Positions 43,508-50,809 of a stretch of DNA of 64,000 nucleotides are shown here, piece after piece. A model generated the notes under the pieces. It saw only the letters and a list, made by a program, of their open reading frames with translations, did no database searches and had not been told where the DNA came from. Within the stretch, counting starts at the first letter, position 1, and every line of letters starts with the position of its first letter. A program made the position numbers and the translations under genes. The DNA lies in the NCBI GenBank assembly GCA_965262705.1, contig OZ253556.1, forward strand, positions 1,736,001-1,800,000, read 5' to 3'. The DNA is from UJ101 sp965262705. Its GTDB lineage: Bacteria; Bacteroidota; Bacteroidia; Flavobacteriales; UJ101.

Positions 43508-44620
43508 TTATAAGTCTACCGTTTTATTTGTTCTTTTTACCTTCTCTAACACATTAGTTTTATATTCTTTTTTTAAATCTTCACGATTGTCAGGTTTTGT
43601 TTTAGACCAATATTCTTGTATATGAGTTAGCGACTTATGAACCTTGCTGCAAGATTCTTTTACTATATTATCATAGGTATCTGATAATAACAATGCCGCA
43701 TCTTTGTCTTCACCGTCTTCAAATGCTTTGGTTGATTCTGAATTTTTTAAAATGGGTTTAAGATATGTATTAATTTCTCTGCTCTCTCTAATCGGTGGAT
43801 TTTGAGAAAATACCCATTTAATAATATTTTTTGTTTGGGGTTTGTTGTCTTCCGGAATAATATCCTCATAATCCTCTGGGTCTAAACGATTATAGCCATT
43901 AATTCCTATATATTTTGCAATGGATGACTTTCCATAAGAAGTCATCGCTACTTCTAATAGAGAGAATTTATTATCTAATGAAGCACCTCTAAGGCTTCTA
44001 TCCTCCTCAATTAATCTTTGCATATATTGATAAATACAGTATTTATAAAAGAAGTTACGCACCTTTAGAGGATTATTACTAGTGGCTTGAGTAAATTGAT
44101 CCATTGATTCTTTAATGCTAATGCTGCTCCTCTCTTTTTCTTTAATGATTTGATTATAAACATATTTAGACTGAGCCAAGGGCTCCCATTTAACCACACC
44201 TTCGAGATGCCTAACACCGAGATACGCATTTACACTATCTCTGCTCTCTTTTCTAACCACAGGTATCATTGATAATCTATTAACTAAATCATAGGGGGCT
44301 TTAAAATCTTCTCTTCTGCCCAGTGATACGATTTTTTCTCTATATTCACATTTGCATAGGATTTTTATGGCGGTGAGTCTTCTGTTTCCCTCTACAACAA
44401 TGTATTTACCTGATTCTTCCGCCGGGATAACCACCATAGGCTCTACGGTAAAGTACCCATTTTTTAACAGCGAGTCTTTAAGGTCGCTAATGCCAAAATT
44501 ATCATAAATAAATTTTGCAAGTTCTACTTGGGTGATATTTTCTGAAATATCTTGGTAAATCCTTGGGTTTTTATTATCTAAGCGTAAGTCGTCTAAAGGG
44601 ATACTTTCAATTTCATTCAT
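43508..44620 (-). CDS. ParB/Sulfiredoxin-fold protein of a restriction cluster
   Basis: 370 residues. The N-terminal domain has SIPLDDLRLDNKNPRIYQ, LKNGYFTVEPMVVI and YIVVEGNRRLTAIKIL, the ParB/Srx core with the ExNRR motif. The rest is helical (TQATSNNPLKVRNFFYKYCI) without recognisable motifs. It is first in a three-part minus-strand unit with a nuclease-like gene and a C5-methyltransferase. ParB-like proteins in such units are thought to be DNA-binding, CTP-binding or nuclease partners; the exact role is unknown. Confidence 0.75.
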   Translation of the reverse strand: MNEIESIPLDDLRLDNKNPRIYQDISENITQVELAKFIYDNFGISDLKDSLLKNGYFTVEPMVVIPAEESGKYIVVEGNRRLTAIKILCKCEYREKIVSLGRREDFKAPYDLVNRLSMIPVVRKESRDSVNAYLGVRHLEGVVKWEPLAQSKYVYNQIIKEKERSSISIKESMDQFTQATSNNPLKVRNFFYKYCIYQYMQRLIEEDRSLRGASLDNKFSLLEVAMTSYGKSSIAKYIGINGYNRLDPEDYEDIIPEDNKPQTKNIIKWVFSQNPPIRESREINTYLKPILKNSESTKAFEDGEDKDAALLLSDTYDNIVKESCSKVHKSLTHIQEYWSKTKPDNREDLKKEYKTNVLEKVKRTNKTVDL

Positions 44621-44738
44621 AATTTATCTCAAATAGTATAACAAAAATAAATAAAAAATAATTAAAGAATTTAGGATTTATGTATTTGATAATTTTGATG
44701 CAAAGGATTTAATACAAGAGTTGATTAAGCAATATATA

Positions 44739-44926
44739 AGACCATTGCAAAAAGCACTTTAGTTGGTAAAATGCAACGCTCGATAAAAATTAAACATCGG
44801 AGCAACCTTTTGGGGGTAGAGGATTTTAATTTTTTGAGATGGTTACTGAGCCTGTCGAAGTAAGGAAGCAGTTTGAAGTTAGATGCTTTCTTTTTCATAC
44901 TTTTCTATGTGTTCTGCAACGGTCTC
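44739..44926 (+). mobile_element. MITE copy 12 with GGTTACTGAGCCTGTCGAAG cassette
   Basis: 188 bp, ends AGACCATTGCA / TGCAACGGTCTC. The right half carries GGTTACTGAGCCTGTCGAAG between TTTTTTGAGAT and GTAAGGAAGCAG. Confidence 0.85.
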
Positions 44927-44958
44927 AAATACTTTTTGCAGAGTTTTATTCAATTGAA

Positions 44959-44966
44959 TACCTTTG
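44959..44966 (+). promoter_or_regulatory. TACCTTTG promoter
   Basis: Matches TAnnTTTG, 26 bases before ATG 44993, with TTG at 44936-44938, 20 bases upstream, just outside MITE copy 12. Confidence 0.55.
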
Positions 44967-44992
44967 TAAAGATTTCTTAAAAAAAGAAAATC

Positions 44993-45244
44993 ATGGGAAT
45001 TTTTGCGAATTTGTTTGGTAAAAGAGATTATTTTGACTGTTACACACCGATTTTAAGAACACGAACCCTTCAAGGGGTTTCCTTTCCTTCCTTTATTAAA
45101 AAGGAAGAGCAGTATATTTTTTCAGATTTTGAAATATTTGAAGATGGGGTTTTCTATTGTGAAGAGTTCGTAGATTCTCCTCTTTTAAAAGATAGACTAT
45201 CAGAACAATGGCTGAATGATCAGGTTCCCATAGGAGAAAATTAA
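44993..45244 (+). pseudogene. N-terminal part of a split unknown gene
   Basis: 83 residues (MGIFANLFGKRDYFD...), soluble, with no family I can name. It ends DQVPIGEN. In the next frame the sequence continues without a stop as KLIIPGLGSMIVNEAKWFF into the frame at 45265. One extra A in GAGAAAATTAATT would restore a single protein of about 290 residues, so this is likely one gene with a one-base deletion in an A run. Confidence 0.5.
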
Positions 45245-45264
45245 TTATTCCCGGACTTGGAAGT

Positions 45265-45870
45265 ATGATAGTAAACGAAGCAAAATGGTTTTTTAAAGAT
45301 GATAAAGCCTTTTTAAAAATAGCTAAGAAATATCTTAAAATGCTAAATCCATCTCTAAAAAATTTGTATAGTTTTTTTGGTGATAACACTCATGAAGTAA
45401 ACAAAATAAAAGTACCTATTTTTAAAAAAAATATCTCCTATCCTGTACTTGAAAAAGATATTTCTCAAATTAATAAAAGACAGAGAAGAGGAAAATCAAC
45501 GGCGGTATTTTATAAGGCGGTATTTTATAAAGAAAAAGGGCAAACTTTCTTAGCGCAAATATCCGTTTTTAAAAACGGTACCATAAAGATACATCGCGTA
45601 CCCGATACATTAGTTGGGATAATAAGCGAATTAGAGAATATATTTGAAGAAGGAGCGTTGAAGACAACCCTTTTAAACAATGAATCCGGATCAATCTTTT
45701 TTATGTGTTCTGCAACGGTCTCAAAACATATTGAAAGATACTTTGATGAATTTGCCTTTAGAATTAATCGCTCACAAAGCAAGAGAACAATAGTTCACAA
45801 AACGATTGAAAGAATGTTTCGGGCAACTCCTTGGTATCAATCACAAATTAAACAGCGATTAAATGTATAG
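45265..45870 (+). pseudogene. C-terminal part of the split gene, containing a MITE-derived segment
   Basis: 201 codons from ATG 45265. No known domain. YKAVFYK follows FYKAVFYKEKG as a tiny tandem duplication (45507-45532). At 45696-45722 the DNA is identical to the right end of the MITE (TTTTTTATGTGTTCTGCAAC then GGTCTC) and is read in frame as FFMCSATVS. The protein continues for 49 residues after it (KHIERYFDEFAFRIN...). So a MITE end is either part of this protein or the trace of an insertion and incomplete excision. Confidence 0.5.
45696..45722 (+). repeat. MITE right end embedded in a reading frame
   Basis: 27 bases equal to the conserved MITE right terminus, from CTTTTTTATGTGTTCTGC to ACGGTCTC, inside the frame at 45265-45870. 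No left end is seen nearby. Confidence 0.8.
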
Positions 45871-45893
45871 CTCGATAAATTAAAATGTTATAA

Positions 45894-46049
45894 ATGATTT
45901 TACAGTATATTATTGTTGGGATTTTCCTAATCGGGGCAATTTATTTCTTGTATAAAAAATTTAGCAAATCAACTCAAGGGAATTGCAACAGCAATTGCAA
46001 TTGTACGAATACAAACAAGAAAAAGTATGAAAAAACTTCTAAGGAATAA
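45894..46049 (+). CDS. FeoB-associated Cys-rich membrane protein-like small ORF
   Basis: 51 residues: MILQYIIVGIFLIGAIYFLY membrane segment, then KKFSKSTQGNCNSNCNCTNT with three cysteines in a CxxxCxC arrangement, and a lysine-rich tail. This layout (one N-terminal helix, a short basic stretch, a small Cys cluster) is that of the FeoB-associated Cys-rich proteins of Bacteroidota. No feoA or feoB lies in the window, so the link to iron transport is by resemblance only. It begins 24 bases after the split gene. Confidence 0.6.
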   Translation: MILQYIIVGIFLIGAIYFLYKKFSKSTQGNCNSNCNCTNTNKKKYEKTSKE

Positions 46050-46064
46050 AACTTTTAACACTTT

Positions 46065-46250
46065 AAGACCATTGCAAAAAGCACTTTAGTTGGTAAAGCA
46101 ACGCTCGATAAAAATTAAACATCGGAGTAACCTTTTGGGGGTAGAGGATTTTAATTTTTTGAGAAATACGCCGTTTAAGGCTAAATGCTTCTGTATGTAT
46201 GGATATTTTATATATTCTGCAACTGCAAGTCAGCGCAAACTAATGGTCTT
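46065..46250 (+). mobile_element. Divergent MITE copy 14
   Basis: 186 bp, starts AAGACCATTGCAAAAAGC and ends ACTAATGGTCTT, with the right terminal repeat replaced by the short-type CTGCAAGTCAGCGCAAACTA. The middle keeps GAGGATTTTAATTTTTTGAG. Confidence 0.75.
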
Positions 46251-46286
46251 ATATTTTTTACAAAAGTCTCAGCCTTTAAAATAGTT

Positions 46287-46383
46287 GAGCCCTTTAGCTC
46301 ATGCTGACTTGCAATTCTTGGGCGTTGCATTGTATCGCTAAAGTGCTTTTTGCAACCGCAAGTCAGCGAGAGCTAAAGGGCTC
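46287..46383. repeat. Short palindromic repeat, variant ends
   Basis: 97 bp. Left end GAGCCCTTTAGCTCATGCTG, right end AGCGAGAGCTAAAGGGCTC. Compared with the copy at 36790, both ends changed together (GAGACC/GGTCTC to GAGCCC/GGGCTC, and GCTTAC to GCTCAT opposite GCGAGAGC), so most base pairing is kept. Confidence 0.8.
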
Positions 46384-46454
46384 AAGTGCAGATGCTTGTT
46401 TTCTTATTTATTTCTCTTCTCCACATAGGCATAAAACTTTCATCGCTGAGGCGC

Positions 46455-46945
46455 AAACGAATCATCCCTTGCCGAAGGCTTGCCTACCAAAGTGGGAAGC
46501 TATCCGATAATGCTTGACTCGTTCTCTACTGCCGTACGAGTAAATCATCCCTTGCCGAGGGCTTGCCTACCCCGGTGGGAAGCTATCCGATAATGCTTGA
46601 CCCATTCTCTACTGTCGTAGGAGCAAATCATCCCTTGCCGAAGGCTTGCCTACTCCGGTGGGAAGTTATCCGATAATGCTTGACCCATTCTCTACTGTCG
46701 TAGGAGCAAATCATCCCTTGCCGAAAGCTTGCCTACCCCGGTGGGAAGCTATCCGATAATGCTTGACTCGTTCTCTACTGCCGTACGAGCAAATCATCCC
46801 TTGCCGAAGGCTTGCCTACTCCGGTGGGAAGCTATCCGATAATGCTTGATCCATTCTCTACTGCTGTAGGAGCAAATCATCCCTTGCCGAAGGCTTGCCT
46901 ACTCCGGTGGGAAGCTATCCGATAATGCTTGAGAACTTTCTCTTT
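46455..46945. repeat. Array of six 83-bp tandem repeats
   Basis: AATCATCCCTTGCCG begins at 46460, 46543, 46626, 46709, 46792 and 46875, a strict 83-base period; the last unit decays after GATAATGCTTGA. Units are about 90-95 percent alike and about 50 percent G+C, far above the surroundings. Each holds TGCCGAAGGCTTGCC, CCGGTGGGAAGCTATCCGAT and a variable segment (CTCGTTCTCTACTGCCG or CCCATTCTCTACTGTCG). No reading frame is conserved across units. Confidence 0.9.
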
Positions 46946-47009
46946 ATGGGTGAAAAAACACATCCTCCGCCGAAATTTTTCCCTTGCGTCCTTATGCTTT
47001 CTTCAAAAG

Positions 47010-47747
47010 CTAATTTATATTTCCTTCTCCCGTATCGTCATCCTGTGTTGTTTTATGACTGTTGCCCGCAACGGCTCGATTATACTCGGCAATCAGGCTA
47101 TCCCATTCAGCCGTTACTACTGAAAACAAATCAGAAGGAAATAATAAGGCTCTCGCTTCAAACTGGGCAACTAACCGGCGATAGGTTTTTGTCAGGGTTA
47201 TCCTAAGTTCTCGTAAAGCACCAGCATTTTGCAGGGATTTCTCCTGCGTTCGAGCGACATACTTTTCATTCAATTGATTATTTGCTTCTTCCAGCTCATT
47301 TACCCATCCGGTTAGTGCCAAAGCGGTCATTGAATCAGTACATTGGGTTTTCCAATCTTTTAGCAGGCCGGCAAGCGTGGCGGTTTCCAGTTGATAACGC
47401 ATAAGGGGGATACGATCGCCATAATCGTTGAGTTTATCCAATAAACGTTCAGCATGCTGCACCGTAGAAGGCTTGTAATGATATTGCAAGGCTTTTAGCT
47501 GTAGTTTAATGCCTGTGAAGGCTCGGTCTCTTCGATCGTCTAAGGCGGCAATCTCAGCGGTCAATTCACTACCTTGTGCCGGCTGAAAATGGGTTGCAAA
47601 GTCATTCGTGCGCTTCTGTAGTTCTGCTCTTGATGGGACCAACTCAAGTTTTTCTGCACGTGCTTCCGTCAGCATTTCCAATACATTGTGCAGGTATTGG
47701 AGAAAATCGCCGTTTCTGTATTTTTCTAGTCGAGCGGCTCGTTTCAT
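47010..47747 (-). CDS. DUF6261-like helical protein
   Basis: 245 residues, nearly all helical, no signal or membrane segment. Features such as ALDDRRDRAFTGIKLQLKAL, YHYKPSTVQHAERLLDKLND and RTQEKSLQNAGALRELRITL resemble the Bacteroidota family DUF6261, whose function is unknown; the assignment is from memory of the pattern and tentative. Codon use is richer in G+C than the genes around it and the 83-bp array lies next to its 3' end, which suggests acquisition from outside. Confidence 0.6.
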   Translation of the reverse strand: MKRAARLEKYRNGDFLQYLHNVLEMLTEARAEKLELVPSRAELQKRTNDFATHFQPAQGSELTAEIAALDDRRDRAFTGIKLQLKALQYHYKPSTVQHAERLLDKLNDYGDRIPLMRYQLETATLAGLLKDWKTQCTDSMTALALTGWVNELEEANNQLNEKYVARTQEKSLQNAGALRELRITLTKTYRRLVAQFEARALLFPSDLFSVVTAEWDSLIAEYNRAVAGNSHKTTQDDDTGEGNIN

Positions 47748-47793
47748 GGTTTTACATTATTTATCGTTATCATGTTTTTGTTTTTTATCTCTT

Positions 47794-47959
47794 AAGACCA
47801 TTGCAGAATACGTAAAATATCCATACATACAGAAGCATTTAGCTTTAAACTGCTTCCTTCTCAAAAAATTAAAATCCTCCACACCCAAGAGGTTGCTCCG
47901 GTGTTTAATTTTTATCGAGCGTTGCATTTTTTTGCTAAAGTGCTTTTTGCAATGGTCTT
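47794..47959 (-). mobile_element. MITE copy 15, inverted
   Basis: 166 bp, ends AAGACCATTGCA / TGCAATGGTCTT; both ends differ from the consensus but remain complementary to each other. The flanks share CTCTT. Confidence 0.85.
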
Positions 47960-48004
47960 CTCTTTTACTTCCATAGGAGTTATTTTATAATGGAATTCTA
48001 TCTC

Positions 48005-48103
48005 CCGGCATAAAGAACGTAGAGCCGTACCGCTTTAACGATCTTTAAACTTCTATAGAGAACCGTGCTCAAAGGCTTCGAGCACGGCTTATAGAAGTGC
48101 CGG
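48005..48103 (-). terminator. Large hairpin after the SusE-like gene
   Basis: An inner stem CCGTGCTC / GAGCACGG extends through CTTCTATA / TATAGAAG, enclosed by CCGGCA / TGCCGG. It lies directly downstream of the last gene of the SusC/D/E set (stop at 48111) and probably ends that transcript, though no long U run follows. Confidence 0.6.
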
Positions 48104-48110
48104 CATTTGC

Positions 48111-49082
48111 TTATTCCTTTTTTTTAAATATAAAATCAATAGGTTTTCCATAATTAATGCAGCCTCCATTTAATAGGCATAAATACATAGTTAGTTGTAT
48201 TGTATCCAAACAAGAAAATGTTAACCCTTGCCCTTTTGCATATAAAAGCATACCTTTAAAATTAATCGCCAGTTGATTCTTAACAGTCGCTTCAGTTTGA
48301 TCGGCTACACTGAAGATAAGATCTTTATCTTTTTCCAAAAAACTTTTTATGGTAAATTGATTTTCCTTAGGTCCCTGCACTATTTCTGCCGTAGTAATCT
48401 CTCCTGAAAACGGACTTATAAAATAATACGTGCCCACAATGGCTTCCTTATACTGAGAATCTGTCGGACATCCTATAATAAACCCAAAGGAATACGCTTG
48501 ATTATAACCATTATTTTTATCATAAATATGTTTTTCTAGCATTCCCTTCTTCTGCAATATCTTAATAATCGTCGAATCGCCTTTTGAGGTTTGGGTAACC
48601 ATCGCCCCTTTTGGAATGACTGGCTTTTTAGAATCATCACCTTTTATCCTGGCGATTCTTTCATAAGACGGCTTTTGCGGATAATACACGGTGCCGTTAT
48701 CGCCGGTGGCGAAGCCTATAAAATCAAAATGATCGCCAAAAGAGATATCCTCTACTTTTTTCTTTAAGGCGTTAGCAAAATCTTCTGCGGTGTACTTTAA
48801 ATGCAAAGGAAAGGTATCAAACGTACCCAGCGTTACTGTATCGGTGGGCTCGCCGGATAACTCGGCTTTTAGGTCCAGCCTGTACGTTTTTACATGATTT
48901 GCCTTTATGGTTACTTCATATACCAAGTCTTTAATGGCTTTCACACCCACAATCTTAGGCGGTTTTTTTTCAAAAACAACATAGGGTGCGCGTTCAAATT
49001 TATCTATTTGTTTATCCTTATCCTCGCAATGTATCAATAAGAGGAGGGATGATATACTAACTAAAAACATTAATTTTTTCAT
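48111..49082 (-). CDS. SusE/SusF-like surface lipoprotein
   Basis: 323 residues. Lipobox LIHC (Cys19) followed by EDKDKQID, an acid/lysine-rich stretch of the kind that sends Bacteroidota lipoproteins to the outer face. An N-terminal Ig-like portion (VYEVTIKANHVKTYRLDLK) precedes a C-terminal domain with SFGFIIGCPTDSQYKEAIVG and TYYFISPF. Third gene after SusC and SusD in the usual place of a surface glycan-binding protein. I cannot tell the ligand. Confidence 0.7.
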   Translation of the reverse strand: MKKLMFLVSISSLLLLIHCEDKDKQIDKFERAPYVVFEKKPPKIVGVKAIKDLVYEVTIKANHVKTYRLDLKAELSGEPTDTVTLGTFDTFPLHLKYTAEDFANALKKKVEDISFGDHFDFIGFATGDNGTVYYPQKPSYERIARIKGDDSKKPVIPKGAMVTQTSKGDSTIIKILQKKGMLEKHIYDKNNGYNQAYSFGFIIGCPTDSQYKEAIVGTYYFISPFSGEITTAEIVQGPKENQFTIKSFLEKDKDLIFSVADQTEATVKNQLAINFKGMLLYAKGQGLTFSCLDTIQLTMYLCLLNGGCINYGKPIDFIFKKKE

Positions 49083-49109
49083 GATTCTTTCTATTTTAAT
49101 TATATAACT

Positions 49110-50786
49110 TTAAAATAATTGGGTCTTTCCGGTATCCCAGAATACCGGGTCGGTTATTTTCTTTTGATCAATATTCTTGTTTACTCTTGTAACATCAATA
49201 GGGTATGCAAAACTTCTTGGAAAATTCCCTATATATTCTACGGGGTTTTGTAGGTCAGAAGGGTACCCGGTTCTTCGATAATTGTTATACGGTTCTATTC
49301 CATTGCCATACGCGGCAATATAATATTCCTTGATCACCGCATCTAACGGTTTCGCTTTATATTCTTCTCGGGCGGCTGCTAAATAATCCTCTAAGGAGGT
49401 GAGGGTAATCTTCTTCTTTTTCAGCGCTTCAAGATCAACGCCGCGGGCTGCACCAAAGGCTTGTACCTTTTCGATGGATTGACGAATGCCGGTTTCAAAA
49501 TAGGTTTGGGCATCGCCGGTCGTATGCAGGGTAAGCGCGGATTCAGCGAGCATAAAATTTACCCAAGAGGAAAGCAAGATTGGCTCAATACCATCCCCTC
49601 CTGCCCCTTTGTTTTTATCAATAGAGGTAAATGAATCCTCATCAAAAGCTCCTGCAACAGGGTAGATTCCCCAACCGGTTTGTTCTAAACTTTTACTTGA
49701 AGGAGGAGATTTATCGCCATGATCATATCCTCGATATCCATTTCCTAAGTAGCAATAATAGCCTGGTTTAAATTGTCCTTGTACTTCACAAAGCAAATCG
49801 CTCTTTTCTGGCTTTTGGGAAGATTGTCGATAGAGATAGTAACGAAGGCGGGGGTCAGGCAAAGAAGTAACGCTTGTTTGGAGCGCTGATCCTTTGGTTA
49901 CCGTAGTTTTTGGAGCCTTTTTTTGATCTTTCAGGATATAAATAAGATAGTTACTCGCAAAGCCACTAAATCCTTCATTTCCCTCATAACTAAAATAATA
50001 AGGATGTCTTGAATCGGGATTGACATCATGCTTAGTAAAAGGATACTGAAAGTCATCTTCCGGCTTTTGAATATAATTGCCTTTCGCAATAATTTTGTTA
50101 ATTTCCGAACGGGAGGTATCGGGATCAATAAGGCGCATTTGAAGATAGACTTTTAAACGAATCGTATGAATTAACTTTATCCATTTTTTAGGATCTGAAT
50201 CATAGAAAAGATCTTCAGGCAATTGTCCTGCTTTGTCTGAAGCAAAGAGCATTTCTGCTTCCTTGAGCATTGTTAAAGCGAATTGATACACTTCCTTTCC
50301 TTTGTCTAGCTTGGCTTCTTTTATCTTTGGTGCCCTGTTGGCTTCAGTACAAATGATGTCGCCGAAGGTATCTACCATATTGATCAGCATATAAGCTTTT
50401 AAGGTCTTGGCAATCCCTACATAATAATTCAATTCCTTTTTTGCTGCTTCATTAATAATTAAATCCGCATCTGGAATTAAATTCAAATACACACTTCTCC
50501 AATAATCTAAACTTGTTTGAGTTCCAATAGCCACGTCTTCATATTTAGCTTTTAATGGTCGCATACGCATTATCGGCATACAAAGATTACTAAAACTAAA
50601 AATACTACTAATAAATTCTGCCTCAAGATCATTGAAGACTTTGTCCAAATTATTTATCGCTTCCTCTTTGCTAATAGAACCAGGGGTTTCTGTTATTTCC
50701 ATTTCACCTATATCGCATCCCATTTGAGAAAAGAAGAATAAAAGTAAAAAAATGATTTTAATGTGTTGATAATGATATTTTTTCAT
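49110..50786 (-). CDS. SusD/RagB-family nutrient-binding lipoprotein
   Basis: 558 residues, lipobox QMGC (Cys24). The SusD helical fold is recognisable from YWRSVYLNLIPDADLIINEA, AKTLKAYMLINMVDTFGDI, WIKLIHTIRLKVYLQMRLID, and the C-terminal SWVNFMLAESALTLHTTGDA with YNNYRRTGYP, typical of the SusD-like_2 group. It forms the lid of a SusC transporter on the cell surface. It starts 23 bases after SusC, and the order SusC, SusD, SusE-like is the canonical one. Substrate is not shown by the sequence; upstream genes hint at peptidoglycan fragments. Confidence 0.92.
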   Translation of the reverse strand: MKKYHYQHIKIIFLLLFFFSQMGCDIGEMEITETPGSISKEEAINNLDKVFNDLEAEFISSIFSFSNLCMPIMRMRPLKAKYEDVAIGTQTSLDYWRSVYLNLIPDADLIINEAAKKELNYYVGIAKTLKAYMLINMVDTFGDIICTEANRAPKIKEAKLDKGKEVYQFALTMLKEAEMLFASDKAGQLPEDLFYDSDPKKWIKLIHTIRLKVYLQMRLIDPDTSRSEINKIIAKGNYIQKPEDDFQYPFTKHDVNPDSRHPYYFSYEGNEGFSGFASNYLIYILKDQKKAPKTTVTKGSALQTSVTSLPDPRLRYYLYRQSSQKPEKSDLLCEVQGQFKPGYYCYLGNGYRGYDHGDKSPPSSKSLEQTGWGIYPVAGAFDEDSFTSIDKNKGAGGDGIEPILLSSWVNFMLAESALTLHTTGDAQTYFETGIRQSIEKVQAFGAARGVDLEALKKKKITLTSLEDYLAAAREEYKAKPLDAVIKEYYIAAYGNGIEPYNNYRRTGYPSDLQNPVEYIGNFPRSFAYPIDVTRVNKNIDQKKITDPVFWDTGKTQLF

Positions 50787-50809
50787 GATATTATAATTTT
50801 GAATGAATT

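Noticed and set aside
46455..46945. CRISPR array
   Set aside because: The period is 83 bases and nearly the whole unit is repeated; there are no unique spacers of constant length and no cas genes nearby.
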